DNA from: Dioscorea cayenensis subsp. rotundata
Lineage: Eukaryota > Streptophyta > Magnoliopsida > Dioscoreales > Dioscoreaceae
NCBI RefSeq assembly: GCF_009730915.1
Contig: NC_052487.1
Span: 1,054,001 to 1,118,000 of the forward strand
Direction of reading: 5' to 3'
DNA: 64,000 bases
Shown here: in pieces, positions 52,728-64,000 of the stretch
How positions within the stretch are numbered: position 1 is the first letter of the stretch
Layout of the letters: the number at the start of each line of letters is the position of its first letter
Program-made: the position numbers and the translations under genes
Notes under the pieces: model-generated
Told to the model about the DNA's origin: nothing
What the model saw: only the letters and a program-made list of their open reading frames with translations
Databases searched by the model: none

Positions 52728-55700
52728 TAATGGCAACCCTCTTCCTCTCCTAATGGCAACCCTCTTCATGCTTTTACTCACCGTTTATCCCGTGCTCGTA
52801 CTAATATTATCTCTTGGAGATCTGCAGGTTTAACCCCTCTGGACGCTGCTATCAAGGAGACGGAAGACCGTATTCATTTTTTAGAAGCTGTTGATTCCCC
52901 TGATATTGCTATTACTGAATGCCTTATGAGTAATTATAACATGTTTGAATCCCTGCAATACCAAAACTCCCTTAGATGGGCCCAGCGTGCTCATCTTCTT
53001 TGGTTGAAGGATGGAGACCGGAACACTACTTTCTTTCATAACTCTGTACCCATTCGAACTCACTTTAACACTATCTCCCAGGTTTCTGACTCTTCTGGTA
53101 ACTCTGCCTCTGATCATCCTGCAATTGAGAGTTTGTTCCTTAATTTTTATACTAATCTTTGGACAGATCATTCCAACAGTAATTTCATAGATATCTTTAA
53201 TGCACTTCCCAATGATCTTCCTACTCTCTCTGAGGTAGAGGGTTCTTATCTCACCCGTCAGGTTACTCACGATGAAGTCTTTAAGGCCTTACAAGATCTT
53301 CCTTCTGGTAAGTCCCCTGGACCTGACGGTTTCAATGCTGAATTTTATCATTTCTTTTGGCCAGATATCGGGGATAGTCTCTGTGAGGCCATCTCTTACT
53401 TCTTTAACAACTCTGTGCTGCCTACTTCTTGGGGTAGAACTTACATTGCTCTCATTCCTAAGAAAGATAACCCCAGGTTGGTTTCTGACTATCGCCCCAT
53501 ATCTCTGTGCAATGTTAATTTTAAAATCGTGACCAAAATCCTTGCTAATAGACTTAAAAGTGTTCTCCCTAAACTTATTAGTCGTGAGCAAGTGGGCTTT
53601 GTTTCTGGTCGGTGTTCGTTCGATAACATTATTGCGGTGCATGAGATTGTTCATACGATGGAGCATGATATTAAGAACCCCCCTAGGATGTTAGCCAAAA
53701 TTGATATTGAGAAAGCTTATGATTCTTTAATGTGGAGTGCAATTCTTGCCACTTTAGCTAAAATGAAGTTTCCCAATACTTGGATTTCTTGGATTGATAC
53801 ATGTCTTAGATCTAGTTCTTTTTCTCTCCTAATTAATGGTTCTCCTTCGACATGGTTTTCTTCTTCCCGTGGTGTTCGTCAAGGTGACCCCATTTCTTCT
53901 TATCTTTTCATTCTTGTCTCTCAGAATCTCTCTTCAATCCTTAACCGTGCCCTCCATTCTGGCATGATTCCTGGATTTGATCCTAACCTTATTTGTAATT
54001 TTAACCACCTAATGTATGCTGATGATTTGGTTGTTATTACTAGAGCCTCTCGGCCTGCTACTAGAAATCTCAAACTGTGCCTAGATTTTTATTCTAGTTT
54101 GACTGGTCAAGTTGCATACATTTCCAAATCTGCTATTTTTCTACCTTCTTGGTTTAACTACAGAGTGGCTAGAAGTATTAGATCTATTCTCCAATTCTCT
54201 ACTGATTCCTTTCCCTTTATGTACCTTGGTGTCATGATTTCTCCTAAAAGACTCTGCTCTAGTTCTTTCAAACCAATTGTTGATAAGATTTCCCGCACTT
54301 GTGCCAGATGGAAACATTCTAAACTTTCTTTAGCAGCCAAGTCCACCTTGATTAATTCCTCTCTGCTAGCGATCCCTACTTATTATCTGTATGTTCTTCC
54401 TATTCCCGATTTTGTTCTCTGTGAGATTTCCAAAATTGTTCGATGTTTCTTTTGGCATAAAAGTGGCAATGGAAAGGGCATCCATGCAGTCTCTTGGAGT
54501 CGTGTTACCATGGCAAAATTTGAGGGGGGTCTTGCTCATCGGAACTTAGCTATCGCTAAACATTCCCTCAAAGCTAAACATGTTTTCAATTACTTAAACA
54601 AGGTTGATATTACTTGGGTCAATATTGTGCAGCTCAAATATGGTCATGTTAATTTCTGGAAGGATTCCATTCCTCGCAATTGCTCCTGGTTTTTTCAAGG
54701 TTTATATCACACTGCTAAAATTATGAGGCCTCAAATACTTCTATATTATATGATTCCTGGTGTTCAGATATTCCTATTGCTTTTATGCCCAACTACATTA
54801 ATATGCATACCAATCTAGAAAACATCTCTTGCTCTGATTTGTGTAATAATACTAGCTGGGATTATGATCGTCTATATAATATATTTGGTTCCAAAGGGGG
54901 TCTCCCAAAGCTGTGGGTTTGGTCTCCCAAAGCTGTGAATCATAAGATTGCTCCCAATGTTTATCATACCTTAAATTGTAACACTCCTTCTCCCTCACCT
55001 TGGATTGGGTGGGGTAAAATTTGGTCTTTAAAGGTTATGCCTTGTGTTAAGCATTTTCTGTGGTTATTGTTTAATGGTCGTCTTGCTACTGCTGATTTTT
55101 TACATTCTATTCACTTGGGTCCCAGACGCAGCTGTGTTTTTTGTAATCTTTGTGATGAAACCCCTGAACATTTGTTTAATCATTGTGCTAAATCTCAAAG
55201 TACTTGGAATGCCTTATCTTCAATAACCTCTAAAAATTTCTCATTTCCTGATGGCTTTTGTATGGGTTACTGGTTGTCTCAGTCTAATTTTTCCTTTAAA
55301 TCTAAATCAATTATTGCTTTGACAGCCTGGTATATCTGGAAAGCAAGATGCGATGCCATTTTCAGGGACATTAAGCCTAACTTTATCAATATTGCTTACA
55401 GGGCTTCTTCTCAAGCTTTATCTCTCTTCTCTGTTGGCAATTCTCCCTGCAGAAACCTTATTCTTAATAACTTCTGTAAATTTGATGGCCCCTTCCTATT
55501 TACTGCATCTGTTTGGAATTGTGCCACTCAGATCTAAAGAGGTGCTTTCATGTTGGCTGATTCTAATTTTAGAATTCTTCTCGCAGGAAGACACTGCAAC
55601 TCTGCTAAATATTTGCTTTCTGCAGATCTGCAAAACCTTAATGGTGTTCTTCAGAATGTTTCTAATCTCAGTACTCAGCCCAAAGTTATTTTCATCACCA

Positions 55701-56079
55701 GCACCTATGTCTTGGATGCTCTCCGATCCACTCATCAATCTTGTTCCTGGCAATTTCTTCATTGGATCAATGGCATCAACTGTCTTCTCCAGAATTTGGG
55801 CTCTCCTCGTTCTAGCCTTAGCATTATTATCAAGCTGGCTTCCCATGGCCTCAATCTTCATCAACTCTCTCTTTTTCATGCTGGCCATGATCTCCCACAT
55901 TGGATAATGAAGTTGTTTAACACTGCTGGATTCTTTTTTTAAAAGCTTTTCTGTTTTTTTCTCTCTTGTTAGCTCTTCTGTTTTAGTTTAGTTCTTGTAT
56001 TTCTCTTCCTTTTGTCTTTTTTCTGTCTGGTTTTTCCTTCAATAAAAGCCTCTGGGCTCCTTTCTACAAAAAAAAAAAA
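52728..56079 (+). mobile_element. 5'-truncated L1-type LINE inside the PKS3 intron
   Basis: The element starts abruptly within ORF2, just before the reverse transcriptase domain, and ends with AATAAA (56041) and a poly(A) tail (56067-56080). The duplication AATAC flanks it (52723-52727 and 56080-56084). PKS2 intron sequence gives the empty site. It lies in the same orientation as PKS3. A roughly 30-base block (AATGGCAACCCTCTTC) is duplicated at the truncated 5' edge. Confidence 0.9.
52731..55942 (+). pseudogene. LINE ORF2 remainder: reverse transcriptase, zf-RVT, RNase H-like end
   Basis: The reverse transcriptase domain is easily read: GKSPGPDGFNAEFY, DYRPISLCN, the Asp in AKIDIEKAYDS, RGVRQGDPIS and MYADDLVV, so the catalytic Asp residues are kept. 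A frameshift at about 54750 moves into the frame that carries the zf-RVT domain (CVFCNLCDETPEHLFNHC). A TAA at 55535-55537 separates this from an RNase H-like tail (TSTYVLDAL). Endonuclease and ORF1 are absent. It is not capable of autonomous movement. Confidence 0.88.
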
Positions 56080-57471
56080 AATACCTTCGGAAGAATATAT
56101 GGGAAGTTTAAGCCACGTAAACAAACAAATTTCACATGCAAAACCCTATCATATACTTTGACAGACATGTTATTAATTTAAACCATTATTATATAAATTT
56201 CATACCATCATTTGCATGCATGAAAAGGTGGTGAAATTAATGGCAAATTAAGTATATATAGAATTAATGGATATATATAAAGGTGAGGGGTCAATGATCA
56301 AGAAAAGGCACATGTTCTGGACGGAAGAGATGCTAAAGCAGAAGCCCAACATGTGTGCATTCATGGAAGAAAACTCACTAGACACTCGCCATGACATAGT
56401 TGTGGAAGAGGTGCAAAAGCTCGGAGCAAAGGCAACCATTAAAGCTTTGGAGGAATGGGGGCGTCCACTCTCTGAGATCACTCACCTTATCTTCTGTAAT
56501 CTCAGCAGTGTTTACCTGCCAGGTTCTGACTTCCAGCTCATCAAACTCCTCGGCCTCTCATTGTCTACTAAACGTGTTATATATGCTCTACGGCCTTGGC
56601 TGCTACGCCGGCGGTACCATCTTATGAATAGCAGAGGATCTCGCAGAAAACAATCAGAATGCCCGTGTACTTATCGTATGCTCTGAGACAAGTGTCATCA
56701 GCTTCCGTGGGACTGATGATGTGCACATCGATAACCTTATAGGACAAGCTATCTTTGGAGATGGGTCGGCTGCTATGGTGGTGGGAGCAAACCCCATTCC
56801 TGGTGTGGAAACTCCTTTCTTTGAACTAGTGTCTACTGACCAATATATCATCCCGGATACCGAGGAGTCAATCCGAAGTCATCTTGGAGAAGTAGGTATG
56901 ACGTTCCATTTACTCAGTGACGTACCAAACACCATCGATAAAAATATAGGCAAGTGCTTGTGTAAAGTGTTTGAATTACTAGGCATCTCAGACCGGAACT
57001 CATTGTTCTGGGTCACCCATTCTGGAGGGCGTGCTATTTTTGATAAGATTGAAGAGAATCTGGGGCTGAAGCTTAAGAAGCTAAAAGTCGCTCGTCACAT
57101 GATGAGTGAGTATGGGAATATGATTAGCTGCAGTGTGTTTTTCGCCATGGATGAGATGAGGAAGCGCTCAATTCTAGAACGACTACCAACTACCGGAGAG
57201 GGGCTTGAGTGGGGTGTGCTTCACGGCTTTGGTCCAAGATTGACCGTAGAGACTGTTGTCCTCCGTGCACCACCTCTTCATGGCCTTGTCTCAAATGGAA
57301 ATTATTAACTATATAGCTGCTGTAGTATTGTGCCATGGCATCTGTACTAGTGGGCTGAGTGAAATATTGTGGTGCAGTGACTGCAGTCAGTGGTTGTTGT
57401 TGTCTATGTTAATTAAGGGTTGATCGTTCCAGTGGTTCCTCAATCGTTTGTGGCATTTATCTACTTCTTTT

Positions 57472-57477
57472 AATAAA
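57472..57477 (+). terminator. Poly(A) signal of PKS3
   Basis: AATAAA lies about 160 bases after the PKS3 stop codon. PKS2 has related downstream sequence. Confidence 0.35.
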
Positions 57478-58776
57478 GATCACACGGCATTGAGTGGTCA
57501 TTTATGCCCGTTAATTCAAAGCACTAATATGTCATTTTTTTCATATATATATATATATAGATATTTATTGAAAGAGGATAATCAAATGGAAAAATATATG
57601 GGAGGTTTATTTTCTCAGAGCTCTGCCTACCATTAAACATCCAGAACTTGTGATTAACGTTCATCTTTCTTTTATTTTTTATTTTTTATTTTTTATTTTT
57701 TTTTACAAATAGACAACAAGTGATGCATATGCATAGAGTTAGTACTTCATTAACGGAATTGTAATTTACAAAACAACATTTTTTGTTTGTAATCCGTTTA
57801 TAAAATGAATTAGCAGCGGATTACAAACGGAATTTTTCAATTTAAAAAAACCTTGTTGCTAATTTATTACAAACAAAATAGTAGTCCATTTCAAACATTA
57901 GACGGATTTGCAACATAATAAATTCCATTTTCAAATTTTGAAAATCGTTGTGAAAATTACTCCGTTTCAAAATCGTGTGTGGATTTTTAAATTCAATGTC
58001 AAATCCTATCTTTTATATACATGCTAACTACTGTTTATATTTATTCACTGGTTGTATTTATTTTTAACAGTTGTTGGTAATTTATTTATTTTATAAAAAC
58101 AAAATATATATAGAAGGATGACGAACTCAAAGGATACATAGGGGGACATCGATCTATTGGAGAAATGTTGTTATGCTATTTTCGATAGAATTGATTAAAT
58201 TAGACGGGAATCATGCATTGACAACTACTCTGCCAATTGACAACTACTAGATAGCCTAAAGAAAGTCACCATGAGAGATGGGTGAGTGGTGCAACGTCGA
58301 ATCTCTTGTACTGTAGTATTGGTGCAAATATACTATATAAATAATATAAAAATACTATATTAGTAATGTTCATCCACTATATTGTGAAATTCGATGCTAA
58401 ATCTAGTATGTTTCATACTCTCAAATTTACGGCATCACTTAAAGATGAGAGAGAGTCAAAATAAGCATTTCAGACGCTAAATGAAAAAGTTGGAGCTCTC
58501 TCGGCATCATTTAAATAAACATAAGACAAACTGAGTGTCTTGCGGTCAGCTTACAGCTAATCTTATGGCCAACCTTACGACCGTAAGTGGATTCCAAAAA
58601 ATCTTACGAGCATGCTTATGCCTGTAAGGAGAACTTAGTGCCAAATTAGAGAATCTTACGGGCACGGCTTCAGCCAATAAAGATGGCTGTAAAGACCATC
58701 CAGAAGAGTTTACGAACACAACATACGCCTATAAAGGCGAACGTAAGAAGCAGCACAGTGAAATTTATGGTCCAGC
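57478..58776. other. Repeat-rich spacer with CTTACG/CGTAAG motifs
   Basis: No gene is supported. At 57784-57825 a small inverted repeat (GTTTGTAATCCG with CGGATTACAAAC) occurs. From about 58560 the sequence contains several CTTACG and CGTAAG units, including palindromic CTTACGACCGTAAG at 58574-58587. This element is split by the solo LTR and resumes at 63919. Confidence 0.5.
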
Positions 58777-61700
58777 TGTCACTCCCCGAACCCGGCTCGC
58801 TAAGACCAGTACGCTGACAAACGGCCACACTACAACAAAAAACACTTATTGTGACATTTTTAAAATAACATTTTTGGTAAATGTCATTACAAACCATTAA
58901 AATGACTTTTAAGCGATAATTGTGATAAATGTTGGTATGCTTTTATTTATTCCTACATTTATAATGACATTTCTACTTATAGTCACAAAAGGTTTTTATT
59001 TTGTAATATTTTTGAAGATTTTAGCAACATTGAAAAAAATGACAGTATAATATTATTTGTTAAGACGCTTGTTATGACCTATGTAACAAATGTCATAATC
59101 TAATATGACTTTAATTGTATCAATTTATTATGATATATTTGAAAACACCATTTTAAGTTAGGATATGTATATATCTATATTCAAAAAATATGAACGATAA
59201 TTTAAAATTGAAAAAAGTGGTATTTAAGGGAAAATAAAAGCATCAATATTTTAATTTTCAAGAGTGTCAAAAATTAGATGGCAATTTTTTTTTATGAGCA
59301 CCAAAACCTGTGCGGCTTATAGATTCATGATCTATATATAAGACAAGAAAAACCCCCTAATAGTGCAAAAGGCCAAAAATAAAGTTTTTGTCAGTAGATA
59401 AAGTAAGTATCTCGATTTTTCTTTATTTCATAATATTTTTTAGCATTGTTTTTCTTGCAATATTATTTAAATATTTAACTTGTTATTCATTTTGGTAAAT
59501 GATTGATAGTTGATTAATTTTTTAATTAGTTTTTGTTATGAAAACAAGTATGAGAATTTAATTAATCTAATTTTAGGGTTTGATAATATTTTTTTAAAAA
59601 AAAAGAAAAAAAAAGAAGAAGATTGAATTTAATTGGGATGAGATATCCAATTTGTTGACAATTAAAATATGTTTTGGTTTTTCTCCTTGCCGATAATGAT
59701 GATGGGGTGGTTATGATATGGATGCGAGGCTTCAATCCCTGAAATTGCCATTTAGTTTTTTTTATTTAATCCTTGTTTTGTCGAAGTTTTACAATTTGTC
59801 CCCTTTTTTTTTATAGGGTTCTTACTATACTTAAGAGGACACACATATGGTTTTGGTGAAGTTTTACAATTTGCTCCTTATATAATTTTTATTTCTTATA
59901 GTGTTCTTGTTACAATTATGGCTCACACATAGCTTTGTTGAAGTTTTATATTTCATCCTTTTATTCCAAATTAAATTATTTAAAGGTTCTTATTATTGTT
60001 ATGACACACACATACATAAATTGAGATAAATTATATATCCTCTTTCAATATAAAAATAGCTTATTTGTATTCTTTTTTATGCAAATTATATATGTTCCAC
60101 ATGATTTTATTCTTTATTTTTTATTTATATTTCAAATTTTTATCATTGATTATAATATATCATGTATGTTTACATTTAATTTAACTTTTATTGTTATATT
60201 ACCTTTATTTTATTAAATGTAAAAAATTTTGTAGGCGGGAGATGCTACAAGTAGTTCTCGTTCTCAATTAGTCACTCAATTTCATTTTAGCGATAATGAT
60301 CTTGTACAATTTTTATAATATCATCCTATTATATTTCCAAATTATTAAAATTATAAATTGTATTATTTATTAATTGATTTAGATAGACACTGATGTATTT
60401 GTATATTTTATTTTGTAGATAAGAGATCACTATAATAAATTTAAAGTCAATTCTATGGATAGAAACTTTAGGTTTATTATAATATTTGAAAGTTATTTTT
60501 TAAAGATTTGTAGATTATTTTGACATTGTTTTAATTATTTTTAAAATTTTAAAATTATAAATTATATTATTTATTTATCTCTTTTTCTATATTAATTGAT
60601 TTAGATAGACACTAATGTATTTGTATATTTTATTTTGCAGATAAGAGATACAAATTTAAAGACATGCAATTAAACGGATTGAAGCCTTAGATTTATTATA
60701 ATGTTTGAAATTTATTTTTAAAATATTTGTAGATAATGTTGACATTATTTTAATTAGTGTTTTAATGCTATGCTGGATTTTTAAATTTTTGATAAATAAT
60801 TTTTATTAATATTTTGTTAAATTATGCAAATTAATTTTATAGAATTTAAATTATATCTCATATTTTATTTAATTAAATCATATATAAATATTGTTTAAAT
60901 TAATATTGTGAAAAATTATACAATATTCTTATACCAACATTTATAAATGACACTTAATTTTGAAATTAGATAAGATTAATAACTTTTACTAACATTTACA
61001 AATATTGACCTAAATTGGTATTCATATATAATTGATATTTTATTAAACCAATGTTTACAAAAAGTCGATATAAGTAATTTAAGATACCTTTAACAAATGT
61101 TATTATATAACCTCTATAACAGCAATTATAAATATTGCAATATTCCAAAATTAATGTGATAAAAACTTGTGGCGACATCTACAAATGTTGAAAAAAAAAT
61201 AAAAATAAAAAGTATTGCTTAAGCCATATACAAATGTTGGAATAAAATCCATATTGAGACTATTTACAAATGTCGGGAAAATATCACAATAAATGTTGGA
61301 ATATATAGGTACCGAAGTTTCTTAGAAATGTCACAACAAAGTATACCGACTGTGGCAATTGTGACACATAATCTACATTTGTTACAAAATTCGGTATAGA
61401 GTTATTCTGATGATTTTTTGCTATTTTACGACATATGTCAAACGTCAGAAAAATCCTATTTTCTTGTAGTGCCACACACCAACCAAGCCGAGACCCAGTA
61501 GGCATGCAAGGCCAAAAAACTTGTTCTTAAAATCACAAAATCTAACAGAGAAGCGAAAACTAGAAACAAGAACAGAGTTCAACACTAAAAGAAACAAACT
61601 AAGTGTTTTGCATAGTCAATACAAGTTTATTCAAATAAAACATATGCCCACAGCAAACAGGACTTTTTACATGCTAATTAAATTGGCGATGGCAAAACGA

Positions 61701-63918
61701 TCCCCGCTAAGCTATCCGCCACTCACCCCCACTCCTGATCTGAAAAAAATATCAACAATATTTATGAGCTTAACAACCCAGTAAGCACCACTAAAAATAT
61801 AGGGATCAATCACTCAAAATCATAATTTATCAAAATGCAAAATAATAAATGAAATTTATTTCAAGTAAACACCAATGTCAAACACTGAGCATATAGGTCC
61901 CCCAAACAACTTTTGCCAAAATAAAATCACAGAATTCATATGTTTACCCTCGGTGACCCGAGACAAAATTTCAGAAAAGTCATATTTTTACCCTCGGTGA
62001 CCCGAGCCAAAATTATTAGAGCCCGTTATTCTTCATCGACGGAAAGCTGTGGAAAACTATAGTTTCTATATCAAAATACGTATCGATACAATCAATGTTT
62101 AACCCCCAGTGTCAAAGTTAGTGCATAGTTAATTGGGGACTAGTTTCTATGTCAAAATACTTCATGCTCATAAATCATCAAACTATCAAAATTCAGATTG
62201 AGCAAAATACAAAGTAATTCACCAAACAACATTTTTAATAGTCGTGTGATCCCGTTTTTCATAATATCAAAATAATCAATTATTTAACTTTAATCAATAA
62301 TTCAAAAATATCATTAATCAGAAAACTAACAATATAAAAATTTCAAATAAGATACATAATGCAAATAATCAGAAATTGATAAAATATTTGAAAATTCAAA
62401 GTTTTAAAAGAATCAAAATTGATAAAATAGCTGGTAATCAGAATTTAAATAAAATATATAAAAATTCAGAATTTAAGTAAATCAACATTTAAATAGTTCC
62501 AGAACTTTTAGTTTAAAGACATCTTTAATTCAATTTTTTTAAAATAATTAAATGATAAATCCGAAATTAATAATACTTAAAGGGATAAAGTTAGATTGAG
62601 TATCATTAATCTAATTTTACAAAATAGATAAATAAAATAATTAAATTCACAAATTTAGCTAGTGTCAAAGGATGTATATACATAGTATAATTTATATGTG
62701 GTTACTTACCTGATGTTCGCTAAATTTCCAAAATCCAAATCGATTTCCACTCAACTCTCCACAAAAGAACCTATAGACATAAAATCAGTTTAGTAATCCT
62801 AACTTTACAAGTCATCTAGGATTCTTGGATTTCAACCATAACATACAGACACTATAATAGAGAAGAGATACAGAACTAGTAAGAACCTATTCTTATAAAG
62901 GATCAGGTAATACATATCATTGGATAAAATAAGACCTCAATTAAAACACTACACCTACTATCCCAAACAGCAAAGTGCAACTAGAAGATAATTGACCTGC
63001 TAAACACTACTAATTAACTCTTGAAGGACAATATATATATATATATATATACTCACACAATAGGCACATCCTTCAAAAGTCGAATGGTGGAATTGCTAAC
63101 ACTATAAAAATGAAAACTTTGGCTTGATTAAAAGTCCAATTCTCCACTGCCAATAGATCTGCACAATCATAATGGCATACATATCTAATAAGACATCACC
63201 ATACAACTTAAAGTAATTACAATGGAATTAACTTAGCCTCCCTGAAATTAATGATTAATAAAGAAGAAATGAACTGAGACTCACACCACACACAGGCAAA
63301 TCAGATAGTTAGGATGTTCAAAATAAATAAATAAATATAACATCGTGACCAGGCCGAAAACATGGAGAAGTAATGCTTGCATGTATTCACTACACCATGC
63401 AAGCAACCCAAGCAAGTTTATCTTAATTGTACTAATCATGGCCAAATAAAAACGGGGGATCATAAAAGCATGACTCAATTTGAACAGAAACAAGCATATT
63501 AAAGAATAAGATGATCAGCAAGATAAGAATATGATTCAAGACTACAAAGCATTTGACAAGGATCAGTACACCAAAATCAGAAGATCCAACAATAGACTTA
63601 CCTAGAAAATCCTCACAATCACGACATAGGATGGAGACCACTCGACCTCGCTACCAGCTCTAGAAGGCTTACAAGAGAAGAGAGAAGAGCATTTCTCAGT
63701 TCTTAATTACCTATAAAATCAATATCACAAATCAAATAGGTAAGATAGCTGTAATCAAGCACGGCGGGTAGGGCTGGCTCAACAGAAAATCAAATTTGGT
63801 GAGTTTGTTGGGATAGGATGAGAACAAACCTAATGTAAATAAAAAAATATAAATAAAATTTTAACTAAACCAATTTAATTTTAAAAACAACTGAATTAAA
63901 AAAAAAATGGGGTCTACA
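58777..63918 (+). mobile_element. Solo LTR of family 1, copy 3 (carries a CACTA element)
   Basis: It starts TGTCACTCCCCGAACCCGG and ends TGGGGTCTACA, flanked by the exact duplication CCAGC (58772-58776 and 63919-63923). Without the CACTA insertion it is about 2.5 kb. It holds CTCGGTGACCCGAG twice (61946 and 61992 regions). No coding sequence was found. Confidence 0.87.
58828..61471. mobile_element. Non-autonomous CACTA (En/Spm) transposon
   Basis: It starts CACTACAACAAAAAACAC and ends TTTTCTTGTAGTG, inverted CACTA ends, with the 3-base duplication CCA on both sides (58825-58827 and 61472-61474). The matching uninterrupted LTR sequence at 46158 shows the empty site. Both ends are rich in short subterminal units around AAATGTC/AAATGTTG in both orientations. 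At 2644 bases and without a transposase frame, it must depend on another element. Confidence 0.9.
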
Positions 63919-64000
63919 CCAGCGCTTACAGTCGTAAGCGGGACCGTAACACAAACCGAAGACCTTACGGAGGGGACTTACGGTAGTAAGTATTCCCGTA
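63919..64000. other. Continuation of the CTTACG/CGTAAG repeat element, cut by the window end
   Basis: It contains the near-perfect palindrome CGCTTACAGTCGTAAGCG (63923-63940) and CTTACGGTAGTAAG near the end. It is the right part of the element that begins near 58560. Its nature is unknown; an LTR or satellite-like sequence is possible. Confidence 0.5.

Larger units (their letters stand above)
52456..57308 (+). pseudogene. PKS3: type III polyketide synthase pseudogene with LINE in intron
   Basis: Exon 1 is 52456..52612 and exon 2 is 56283..57308, with the intron at the standard Cys codon. Exon 2 is damaged. Four extra bases (TATA) at about 56577-56580 shift the frame just before the catalytic Cys, and a TGA at 56625-56627 replaces the expected Arg codon (CGA in PKS1) in the original frame. 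Downstream, His ([10 protein letters not shown]) and Asn (EYGNMIS) motifs remain, but the C-terminal GFGPG loop is GFGPR. The start used is ATG 52456; an in-frame ATG at 52411 lies too near the TATA box. The 3.67-kb intron is swollen by a LINE. PKS3 resembles PKS2 more than PKS1. Confidence 0.92.

Noticed and set aside
58777-63918. One 5.1-kb autonomous LTR retrotransposon
   Set aside because: The ends are those of a single LTR, there is no coding region, and about half the extra length is the CACTA insertion.

Overview
This is a nuclear segment of a flowering-plant genome. The genes have introns with plant-type splice sites, are separated by very AT-rich spacers, and encode plant families: type III polyketide synthase, plastid tRNA adenosine deaminase, lysine-rich arabinogalactan protein, plastid Zim17/DNL zinc finger and PHO1. 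I cannot name the species. The GGRAI wording around the catalytic His of the polyketide synthases leans weakly towards a monocot.

Layout. 1-3150: AT-rich spacer. 3302-4651: intact two-exon type III polyketide synthase (PKS1). 5152-9565: TADA, four exons. 10022-11422 (minus): BCS1/AATP-type AAA-ATPase. 11.5-15.2 kb: spacer with a small tandem repeat. 15232-16172: AGP19-like lysine-rich arabinogalactan protein. 16882-18157 (minus): DNL/Zim17 zinc-finger protein, four exons. 18.2-34.1 kb: spacer built from a duplicated non-coding block (about 18.6-25.4 kb and 30.4-32.8 kb), solo LTRs nested in one another, a SINE, MITEs and degraded Copia sequence. 34158-37669: PHO1/PHO1;H1-type phosphate exporter, 13 exons. 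39.7-45.05 kb: Copia retrotransposon inside an older LINE remnant. 45430-50035: PKS2, a pseudogene whose second exon is split by a solo LTR and a MITE. 50410-50560: broken piece of PHO1 exon 2. 52456-57308: PKS3, a pseudogene with a 5'-truncated LINE in its intron, a frameshift and a stop. 57.3-64 kb: repeat DNA with a third solo LTR that carries a CACTA transposon.

How it fits together. TADA, AGP19-like, Zim17-like and PHO1-like occur in the same order that I recall for Arabidopsis At1g68720, At1g68725, At1g68730 and At1g68740, so this looks like an old conserved gene block. Polyketide synthase genes flank the block: one apparently functional copy on the TADA side and two decaying copies on the PHO1 side. 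The PHO1 exon fragment between PKS2 and PKS3 suggests that the duplication unit spanned the PHO1 end, the spacer and the PKS. Most of the remaining DNA is transposons, and many of their edges can be fixed exactly by target-site duplications.
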